The position numbers and the translations under genes are program-made. The notes under the pieces are model-generated. The model saw only the letters and a program-made list of their open reading frames with translations. It had not been told where the DNA came from and did no database searches. Positions 1 to 4,501 of a stretch of DNA of 5,775 bases are shown one piece after another (the first letter of the stretch is position 1; each line of letters starts with the position of its first letter). This stretch comes from Methanoregula sp. (lineage in GTDB: Archaea; Halobacteriota; Methanomicrobia; Methanomicrobiales; Methanospirillaceae), in the NCBI GenBank assembly GCA_003157895.1, contig PMKW01000045.1, positions 20,951-26,725 of the forward strand, read 5' to 3'.

Positions 1-354
1 ATCGCAGATTATGACGGCAATGTTCCCGGGACCATGGACGAGCTCCTCGCGATCCCGGGCGTAGGGAGGAAGACGGCAAACATCGTCCTGTATCATGCAC
101 TCGGCAGGAACGAGGGGATTGCCGTGGATACCCATGTCCGGAGACTGGCGCAGCGGATCGGGTTCTCGGATACGGCTAATGTCGCCGTCATCGAGCGTGA
201 CCTTATGACACTCTTCCCGCAGAATGACTGGGGGGATTTGACGGATATCCTGATCGCTCACGGACGGACGACCTGCGATGCGAAGAAACCGCTTTGTACT
301 GAATGTGTGATTTCCCGGGAGTGCCGGTATTTCAGAGAGAATGTGAAAAGTTAA
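1..354 (+). CDS. nth: Endonuclease III, C-terminal part (5' truncated by window edge)
   Basis: This is a DNA glycosylase/AP lyase of base excision repair that removes oxidised pyrimidines and nicks the abasic site. The frame is open from base 1, giving 117 visible residues and a TAA stop; the N-terminal helical domain lies outside the window. Visible are the helix-hairpin-helix LLAIPGVGRKTAN (visible residues 15-27) with the catalytic Lys24, and VDTH with the catalytic Asp43. At the C-terminus four cysteines (92, 99, 102, 108) have the C-x6-C-x2-C-x5-C spacing of the [4Fe-4S] loop. All key residues of the family are present, so the enzyme should be active. Lys and Asp are 19 residues apart, one more than in E. 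coli Nth, a small insertion in the intervening turn. The ATG at 34 is internal to the conserved domain and is not the start. The gene converges on the phosphate cluster. Confidence 0.96.
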   Translation: MADYDGNVPGTMDELLAIPGVGRKTANIVLYHALGRNEGIAVDTHVRRLAQRIGFSDTANVAVIERDLMTLFPQNDWGDLTDILIAHGRTTCDAKKPLCTECVISRECRYFRENVKS

Positions 355-400
355 TTCCGATTCAATCAGATCCATAATTCAATTTTCAGTAAATTAATTA

Positions 401-482
401 CCCACAATATCTTTTATCGCATCGGGAGGCAGCGAGGCCCCCGCTGCTCGTTGGGAGTGTTGCCCTCCACAGATATTGTGGG
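401..482. repeat. Long inverted repeat able to fold into a branched or bulged hairpin
   Basis: A perfect 12-base arm, CCCACAATATCT (401-412), is matched by its reverse complement at 471-482. The 58 bases between contain further pairing. GCAGCG (429-434) pairs with CGCTGC (442-447) around a 7-base loop, and GGAG (454-457) pairs with CTCC (465-468); together these give a three-way junction. Alternatively GGAGGCA (425-431) pairs with TGCCCTCC (461-468) with one bulged C, giving one long bulged hairpin. The interior is GC-rich while the flanks are AT-rich. It could be a small structured RNA, the 3' end structure of nth mRNA, or a miniature repeat element. I do not recognise an RNA family. The pairing is directly visible; any function is inference. 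Confidence 0.6.
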
Positions 483-580
483 GTGTAGTACAGGTTTGAT
501 GAAATTTTCATGGCAATCATGATTACAAGGAAAAAATGATCCGGATCGATGATGATCACACATTTTCATCAGATTTATAT

Positions 581-615
581 GAAAGCCCTGCGGCCTTTCG
601 GGATGTTTTTTTTTT
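581..615 (+). terminator. Hairpin followed by T10 tract, + strand
   Basis: GAAAG (581-585) pairs with CTTTC (595-599). Two further GC pairs and one bulged C close a CTGC tetraloop. Six bases later comes a run of ten T (606-615). Oligo-T ends transcription in archaea, so this is a good + strand terminator. It lies about 250 bases after the nth stop, implying either a long nth 3' UTR or a separate small + strand transcript in between. Confidence 0.6.
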
Positions 616-628
616 AAAATGGTTCAGT

Positions 629-634
629 AAAAAA
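629..634 (-). terminator. T6 tract ending the pit1 transcript
   Basis: On the - strand, T6 lies 12 bases past the pit1 stop. It is preceded by a weak GGTA/TACC hairpin with a 7-base loop that overlaps the last codons. Oligo-T alone can suffice for archaeal termination. Confidence 0.4.
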
Positions 635-645
635 GCCCGGTAGCA

Positions 646-1677
646 TTAGTACCCGATCATCATACGGATGATCGTAAAAGCGGCAAATCCGATGATGGCG
701 CTGACCGGTATCGTGAGAACCCATGCAATTATAATGCTTCGGGCAACACCCCATTTCACCGTGCTGGTACCCATGGTGGATCCGACCCCCATGATGGATG
801 TACAGATAACGTGCGTCGTGCTGACCGGTATTCCTGCAACGGATGCCCCGAGAATTGTGGCAGCACCTGCCGTCTCCGCGGCAAACCCGTGTACCGGGCG
901 GAGCTTGGTGATTTTGTATCCCATAGTTCTGACAATGCGCCATCCCCCGGAAAGGGTCCCGAGTGCGATAGTAGTATACGATGCCACGATCACCCACAGA
1001 GGCATTGGCAGGTGGTTTGGATCCACGCTTGCGCCAAAGTACCCTATGGAGAACAGGAGGGGCAGGATAATTCCCATCGTCTTCTGGGCATCATTAGTAC
1101 CGTGAGAAAAACTGTATGCGGCCGCAGAACAGAGCTGGAGTCGCTTGAAATGGCTCTCGGCCGTCTCCTTGTTTGCGTTTTTCGTAATGTTGAGAATCGC
1201 TGCCATAAAAAGGAAACCGCAGATAAATCCTATGAATGGTGAAAGAACCATAAAGAGTGCTACCTGTCCTACCGTGTCCCACCTGATTGCAGCAAGTCCA
1301 GCTGCAGAAATTCCAGCGCCGGTAAGGCCGCCGATAAGGGCATGGGATGAGGATGTAGGAAGGCCAAAGAACCACGTGATCAGGTTCCAGCTGATAGCCC
1401 CTGCGAGGGCCCCCAGCACGATATAGGGGACCACCGCAGTCTGAACATAATTCAGCTCGACGATCTTGCTGATGGTGTTTGCGACGGCAACGCCAAACCC
1501 GAATGCAGCGACAAAGTTGAAAAAAGCTGCAAAAACAACTGCATTCCGGGGGGTCAGGACCTTGGTCGATACCACGGTTGAAATGGAATTCGCCGAATCG
1601 TGGAACCCGTTCGTGAAATCAAAAACGAGTGCGATCCCGATGATGACAACGATCAGTTCCCATGTGGCTTCGATCAT
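646..1677 (-). CDS. PiT-family inorganic phosphate permease (shorter copy, pit1)
   Basis: This is an integral membrane transporter of the PHO4/PiT family (343 aa), expected to import inorganic phosphate by Na+ or H+ symport. It has the inverted-repeat layout of the family. Half one carries NGFHDSANS (23-31) and LPTSSSHALIGG (106-117). Half two carries HGTNDAQ (192-198) and IPVSTTHV (283-290). Hydrophobic segments are at about 7-22, 45-68, 80-103, 113-131, 138-163, 199-217, 226-245, 265-290 and 310-340. A hydrophilic charged loop at about 163-184 separates the halves. The length matches compact prokaryotic PiT proteins. The ATG at 1677 is supported by a GAGAGG element five bases upstream and by the hydrophobic N-terminus starting at once. 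The gene lies 31 bases after pap1 and is almost certainly co-transcribed with it. Substrate is assigned by family; arsenate or sulfate transport cannot be excluded from sequence. Confidence 0.93.
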   Translation of the reverse strand: MIEATWELIVVIIGIALVFDFTNGFHDSANSISTVVSTKVLTPRNAVVFAAFFNFVAAFGFGVAVANTISKIVELNYVQTAVVPYIVLGALAGAISWNLITWFFGLPTSSSHALIGGLTGAGISAAGLAAIRWDTVGQVALFMVLSPFIGFICGFLFMAAILNITKNANKETAESHFKRLQLCSAAAYSFSHGTNDAQKTMGIILPLLFSIGYFGASVDPNHLPMPLWVIVASYTTIALGTLSGGWRIVRTMGYKITKLRPVHGFAAETAGAATILGASVAGIPVSTTHVICTSIMGVGSTMGTSTVKWGVARSIIIAWVLTIPVSAIIGFAAFTIIRMMIGY

Positions 1678-1712
1678 GCAATCCTCTCACGGGGTTCTCG
1701 TATTGTGTTCAT
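1674..1712 (-). CDS. Possible 12-codon bridging mini-ORF between pap1 and pit1
   Basis: An ATG overlaps the pap1 stop in an ATGA arrangement (1709-1712). It opens a 12-codon frame (MNTIREPRERIA) whose TGA overlaps the pit1 ATG in a second ATGA (1674-1677). If translated, it would carry terminating ribosomes from pap1 straight to the pit1 start. The peptide resembles no family I know and is arginine/glutamate rich. No Shine-Dalgarno of its own is evident. It could easily be chance. Confidence 0.2.
   Translation of the reverse strand: MNTIREPRERIA
1683..1688 (-). promoter_or_regulatory. Ribosome binding site of pit1
   Basis: On the - strand GAGAGG stands five bases before the ATG at 1677 and matches the purine core of the archaeal Shine-Dalgarno sequence. 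It fixes the pit1 start. It also lies inside the 12-codon mini-frame that bridges pap1 and pit1. Confidence 0.5.
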
Positions 1713-2338
1713 GAGTGCCGGATTGCAATGTCGGATAACACATTTGCCACGTCCTCGCAATAATCCGTCGCGGTCTCAAGGTGCTCGTAGATATCCTTGA
1801 GCTTGATGATCGTTATCGCATCGGTGGTCTTGAACAGGTCCGTCACCGCCTGGGCAAGCACGTCGTCCGCGAGGTTTTCGAGCCGGTTCACCTCAATGCA
1901 GCGCTCCTCGACATAGCGGGGATCCTTGATCGAGCGGATGCCTTTGACCGCGCTCTCGATCTCTATGGTGGACATATGGATCAGTTTCGCAAGCTCGATC
2001 ATGTGCGAATCGGTGCCTTCGATACCGTAATAGAACATCTTCTCGGTTGCCCCGTCGACATAGTCCAGCACCTCGTCCAGTGCCGAGGCGAGGCGCGAGA
2101 TCTCTTCGGGATCGAGAGGGGTAATGAACGTGCGGTTCAGCTGGTCATAGATGTCATGGGTGATCTGGTCGCCCTTGTGTTCCAGTTTCTCGATCTCGTG
2201 GCGTTTCTCTTTCACATTGGTGAAATCCTCGGTCAGCGCTACCAGCTGCCACGCTGCCTCTTTGACAATCCCTGCCTGTTTTTCAAAAAGGTCGAAAAAA
2301 ACCTTATCCTGGGGTATCAGCAATTCACGAAGACCCAT
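1709..2338 (-). CDS. PhoU-like (DUF47) Pit accessory protein, copy 1 (pap1)
   Basis: This is a 209-residue, all-helical cytoplasmic protein of the DUF47/UPF0111 family, distantly related to PhoU. Genes of this family typically sit beside PiT permeases and are thought to modulate them. Features include the N-terminal DKVFF (11-15), a first ExxxD motif EHKGD (53-57), ITPLDPEEI (72-80) and DEVLDYVD (88-95). A second ExxxD motif, ENLAD (154-158), and IIKLKDIYE (177-185) near the C-terminus follow. The paired ExxxD motifs resemble the metal-binding motifs of PhoU proteins. No signal peptide or membrane helix is seen. The start at 2338 is the first Met, and the conserved family N-terminus begins there. 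No strong Shine-Dalgarno precedes it. The TATA box about 35 bases upstream predicts a very short leader. The gene is 31 bases ahead of pit1, its likely partner. It is 91/209 identical (hand count, no gaps) to copy 2. Confidence 0.92.
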   Translation of the reverse strand: MGLRELLIPQDKVFFDLFEKQAGIVKEAAWQLVALTEDFTNVKEKRHEIEKLEHKGDQITHDIYDQLNRTFITPLDPEEISRLASALDEVLDYVDGATEKMFYYGIEGTDSHMIELAKLIHMSTIEIESAVKGIRSIKDPRYVEERCIEVNRLENLADDVLAQAVTDLFKTTDAITIIKLKDIYEHLETATDYCEDVANVLSDIAIRHS

Positions 2339-2360
2339 AACAAACCCAGTGGTAATCGGC

Positions 2361-2380
2361 GGTATATCTTAAAAATATAG
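2361..2380 (-). promoter_or_regulatory. TATA-box promoter of the pap1-pit1 module
   Basis: On the - strand the pit2-pap1 gap (2339-2396) contains TATATTTTTA (2379-2370), followed by a second AT-rich string, GATATACC (2368-2361). Counting about 25 bases on from the first box puts transcription start near 2350, leaving a 5' leader of roughly a dozen bases before the ATG at 2338. The second module can therefore be expressed independently of pap2-pit2. The T5 stretch could also help end the upstream transcript. Confidence 0.5.
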
Positions 2381-2394
2381 CGAAATATTGTCGC
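2380..2394. promoter_or_regulatory. Near-palindrome abutting the pap1 TATA box, candidate operator
   Basis: GCGA and TCGC arms flank a self-complementary AATATT core with a single extra base (15 bases in all). The element lies immediately upstream of the TATA box, where BRE/TFB contact occurs. A dimeric regulator bound here would affect initiation. No equivalent was found upstream of pap2. It is a candidate only; short AT-rich palindromes arise by chance. Confidence 0.3.
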
Positions 2395-2396
2395 CT

Positions 2397-3587
2397 CTAT
2401 ACCGCGATGAGGAAAAAAGTGACAATAAAATAGCCGGTGTAGGCAACAACCATCGCAAGCGGGATGGTGATGACCCACGCCATCATCATCTCGCGGACAA
2501 CCCGCCACTGTACCGCATTCTTTCCCCGCGTTGCACCGACACCGATGATCGCCCCGTTGATGGCATGGGTGGAGGAGACCGGAATGCCCCAGAGTGTCAC
2601 GGAAACGAGGATTGCGCTGCTCGCGGTTGCTGCGCAGAAACCCTGGTACGGGCGGATCTTCGTTATCCCCTTTGCCATCTTATCCACCACCCGCCACCCG
2701 CCAAAACAGGTGCCGAGCCCGATCGCCAGTGCCGAGGTAAGGATGACCCATACGGGAACATCGAATGCTATCAGCACGCCCGAAGAAACGAGAAGGGCGG
2801 TAATTACTCCCACTGCGATCTGGCCGTCGTTTGCACCGTGGGCCGATGCCTGGATAAGGCAGGCCAGTACATGCAGCGGCTGGAAGATTCGTTTCATCCG
2901 GTCCTGACGGGAATGGCGGAAGAGGTGGGAGATGATGATATCGAAGATGAATGCACCGACAACGCCGATGATGGGTGATATGAATATGAACAGGACGATT
3001 GCCAGCAGGCCCGTAAGCCTGAGTGCGCCAAGAAGCATTTCGGCCGGGATAATCAATGCCGCCCCGCATATTGCGCCCAGAAGGATACCGAGCCGGATGT
3101 CCTCATGAAATGATGCCATAAACAGACCGAGCATGATGCTGCCTGCAACAGCACCGGTTATTCCCATGCCGATGACCTCGATAAGCAGGCTAGTACCGGG
3201 AAGGATAACTGCGGACAGCCCCCCGACCGCGATACCTGCTCCCAGAAGTCCTCCGATCATGGCGTTGCTGCTGGACAGGGGAATGCCTGCCCGGGTAGCT
3301 GCGAATACCAGAATAATGGCAGTGCCTGTTGCTACAACAATGGAAAGGGGTGTAAGCCCGCTTCGGGAAACAATTGCAGTACCAACCGTTGCTGCAACAG
3401 CAGTCGTGAAAAGGAACGGGCCGATCAGATTGCAGCAGGCTGTAGAAAAAACTGCTTTTACCGGGGAGAGCGCTTTTGTCGCCACAACGGTTGCGATCGA
3501 ATGCGCTGCATCATTGAGACCATTGACAAAGCTCAGTGCCAGAGCAAGGATGATGCCAAAGAGGATGAGCGGGTCCATACCGGTCAT
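2397..3587 (-). CDS. PiT-family phosphate permease, longer copy (pit2)
   Basis: This is a 396-residue polytopic membrane protein of the PHO4/PiT family, predicted to import phosphate by cation symport. Half one has NGLNDAAHSIATVV (22-35) and IPLSSSNAMIGG (102-113). Half two has HGANDGQ (250-256) and IPVSSTHAING (335-345). Hydrophobic segments are at about 7-21, 46-68, 80-98, 106-128, 133-158, 163-186, 190-220, 258-290, 315-335, 340-352 and 365-392. A basic cytoplasmic-type loop at 221-235 divides the halves. Against pit1 it has about 60 extra residues between the SSSN motif and the conserved SPIIG (204-208), enough for two more helices. Odd residues are His29 where pit1 has Asn, and Asn108 where SSSH is usual. 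The start at 3587 overlaps the pap2 stop by ATGA, so translation is probably coupled. Met4 (3578) is an alternative. Family is certain; exact substrate and ion are not. Confidence 0.93.
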   Translation of the reverse strand: MTGMDPLILFGIILALALSFVNGLNDAAHSIATVVATKALSPVKAVFSTACCNLIGPFLFTTAVAATVGTAIVSRSGLTPLSIVVATGTAIILVFAATRAGIPLSSSNAMIGGLLGAGIAVGGLSAVILPGTSLLIEVIGMGITGAVAGSIMLGLFMASFHEDIRLGILLGAICGAALIIPAEMLLGALRLTGLLAIVLFIFISPIIGVVGAFIFDIIISHLFRHSRQDRMKRIFQPLHVLACLIQASAHGANDGQIAVGVITALLVSSGVLIAFDVPVWVILTSALAIGLGTCFGGWRVVDKMAKGITKIRPYQGFCAATASSAILVSVTLWGIPVSSTHAINGAIIGVGATRGKNAVQWRVVREMMMAWVITIPLAMVVAYTGYFIVTFFLIAV

Positions 3588-4213
3588 GCATGTGCCATCG
3601 CGATGTCAATAAGGGCATGTCCGACATCATTGCATTTCTCCATGACTTTCGCGAACCCTTCATAGATGTCCTTGAGCTTGATGATCATCAGGAGGTCCTG
3701 TGTCTTGAACAGGTCAAGAACAGCTCTTGAGAGGAGCTCCGTAGAGAGGTTGTAGAGCCGGCTGATCTCCATGGCATGGGTTTTCACGTCATCGGGATTT
3801 TTCAGGCTTGAGAGGCTGTCCACGGCCTGAGAAATCTCTGTGCTTGCAAGGAGGATCAGATAGGAATACTCCTTAAGGATATCATTGGATTCCGGAATCC
3901 CGTAATTGCAGAGCTGGTGTGTCACCCAGTCTGTCTTGTCAAGAACATCATCAAACGCCGGCGCGAGCCGTGCGATCTCATCGGGTTCAAGCGGGGTGAT
4001 AAGCGACTCGTTCAGCTGCTCGTAGATCTTTCTTGTTATCTCATCTCCCTGATGTTCAATCTGGCGCACCCGGTGTCCCTTCTCGGTACCCCCGGGAAGC
4101 TCGTGGGTGATCTCGTTCAGCGTGGTGGATGCTTCGGTTATTTTTTCCGCCATTTCCTTAAACAGGGTAAAAAAAACCTTGTCTTCCGGCAGGATCAGGT
4201 CGCTGATTCGCAT
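3584..4213 (-). CDS. PhoU-like (DUF47) Pit accessory protein, copy 2 (pap2)
   Basis: This is a second 209-residue DUF47 protein, helical and cytoplasmic, first gene of the pap2-pit2 module and overlapping pit2 by four bases. It probably regulates that permease. It aligns end to end with copy 1 without gaps. Shared blocks include DKVFF (11-15), IEHQGDEIT (52-60), ITPLEPDEI (72-80), DLFK (167-170) and IIKLKDIYE (177-185). The first ExxxD motif EHQGD (53-57) is kept, but the second has become YNLST (154-158), so Glu and Asp of the presumed metal motif are lost. The two copies may therefore differ in metal binding or in signal sensed. The ATG at 4213 starts the conserved N-terminus. No Shine-Dalgarno is visible, and the TATA-like stretch about 30 bases upstream suggests a leaderless or nearly leaderless mRNA. 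Confidence 0.92.
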   Translation of the reverse strand: MRISDLILPEDKVFFTLFKEMAEKITEASTTLNEITHELPGGTEKGHRVRQIEHQGDEITRKIYEQLNESLITPLEPDEIARLAPAFDDVLDKTDWVTHQLCNYGIPESNDILKEYSYLILLASTEISQAVDSLSSLKNPDDVKTHAMEISRLYNLSTELLSRAVLDLFKTQDLLMIIKLKDIYEGFAKVMEKCNDVGHALIDIAMAHA

Positions 4214-4235
4214 GGTATGTGAATGATCACTCTGG

Positions 4236-4250
4236 CATGATAAAAAAGTG
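4236..4250 (-). promoter_or_regulatory. Candidate promoter of the pap2-pit2 module
   Basis: On the - strand CACTTTTTTATCATG contains a T-rich TATA-like core at 4247-4240. Transcription start about 25 bases on would be near 4217, only a few bases before the pap2 ATG at 4213, in keeping with the missing Shine-Dalgarno. A small inverted repeat, GTGA-N4-TCAC (4219-4230), sits at the predicted start site and could bind a regulator, though it is short. Confidence 0.4.
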
Positions 4251-4284
4251 CCTCATGATGATCCCCGCCGGTTCTCATCAGGGA

Positions 4285-4331
4285 ATCCGGGAGATTTCTG
4301 TAAAGAATTTCTTTGAGGATTTACCCGGGAT
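4285..4331. repeat. Nested inverted repeats between tRNA and pap2
   Basis: ATCCGGG (4285-4291) pairs with CCCGGGAT (4324-4331), with one bulged base. Inside this is AAAGAA-T-TTCTTT (4302-4314), a perfect 13-base palindrome. The 156-base stretch 4214-4369 has no protein gene. Besides these repeats it holds only the pap2 promoter and the tRNA terminator. The role is unknown; it may be a regulator site or an RNA fold. Confidence 0.3.
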
Positions 4332-4355
4332 AAAAAAAGCCGTGCCACAACCGGC
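4332..4355 (-). terminator. Oligo-T terminator of tRNA-Ala
   Basis: On the - strand downstream of the tRNA, GCCG (4355-4352) pairs with CGGC (4342-4339) across a 9-base loop, directly followed by T7 (4338-4332). A 10-base palindrome, ACCGGCCGGT, overlaps the 5' arm. This would end the tRNA transcript before the pap2 promoter. Confidence 0.5.
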
Positions 4356-4369
4356 CGGTCAGAACTGGA

Positions 4370-4441
4370 TGGACTGGGCGGGAATTGAACCCGCGGCCTC
4401 TTCCATGCCAAGGAAGCGATCTACCACTGATCTACCAGCCC
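4370..4441 (-). tRNA. tRNA-Ala (anticodon GGC)
   Basis: The 72 bases fold as a complete cloverleaf. The acceptor GGGCTGG (4441-4435) pairs with CCAGTCC (4377-4371), including the G3:U70 wobble that is the identity mark of alanine tRNA. The D arm is GATC/GATC with an AGTGGTA loop. The anticodon arm is CTTCC/GGAAG with loop TTGGCAT, giving GGC, which reads GCC and GCU codons. The variable loop is five bases, and the T arm is GCGGG/CCCGC with loop TTCAATT. The discriminator is A73 (4370). The 3' CCA is not encoded (the next bases are TCC) and must be added by nucleotidyltransferase, as is common in archaea. No intron is present. The gene has its own promoter and oligo-T terminator, and I see no duplicated 3' end that would mark an integration site. 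Confidence 0.97.
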
Positions 4442-4465
4442 GCTCCAATTTACTAGGACGGCATA

Positions 4466-4478
4466 GGTTAAAAGAATT
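4466..4478 (-). promoter_or_regulatory. TATA box of tRNA-Ala
   Basis: On the - strand AATTCTTTTAACC is centred about 30 bases before the mature tRNA 5' end (4441). A start near 4446 would leave a five-base leader for RNase P to remove. It lies in the 60-base gap after the prenyl synthase stop (4502), which has no clear terminator of its own, so some read-through into the tRNA is possible. Confidence 0.45.
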
Positions 4479-4501
4479 GGGCTTTTGCGCACCCTGGCAG
4501 A

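Larger units (their letters stand above)
355..645. other. Convergent intergenic region, structured, no protein gene seen
   Basis: These 291 bases separate nth (+) from the pit1 end (-). No credible coding frame is visible on either strand. The region is richer in A+T than its neighbours and unusually rich in symmetry. It has the large inverted repeat at 401-482 and short perfect palindromes at 515-524 (AATCATGATT) and 538-547 (GATCCGGATC). An ATGAAA/TTTCAT pair around one base lies at 499-511, and terminator-like elements are present for both strands. A good TATA-like string (TATAAAT on the - strand, 573-579) could start a short - strand transcript near 550 that would run through the 482-401 structure. 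On the + strand the AT-rich stretch 372-400 could serve the same role. No box C/D guide RNA layout was found. Confidence 0.6.

Noticed and set aside
549..570. Box C/D guide RNA suggested by ATGATGA at 549-555
   Set aside because: No CTGA box D at suitable spacing downstream on the same strand, and no matching C'/D' pair; the - strand TGATGA also lacks partners.
1781..2380. + strand frame of 199 codons opposite pap1
   Set aside because: Antisense shadow created by codon bias of the helical pap1 gene; no promoter or ribosome site and no family features.
2388..2978. + strand frame of 196 codons opposite pit2
   Set aside because: Composition is that of an antisense shadow (rich in D, R, H, C), with no recognisable domain; the - strand gene is unambiguous.
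4370..4441. tRNA as integration site of a mobile element
   Set aside because: No integrase gene and no repeated copy of the tRNA 3' end within the window.
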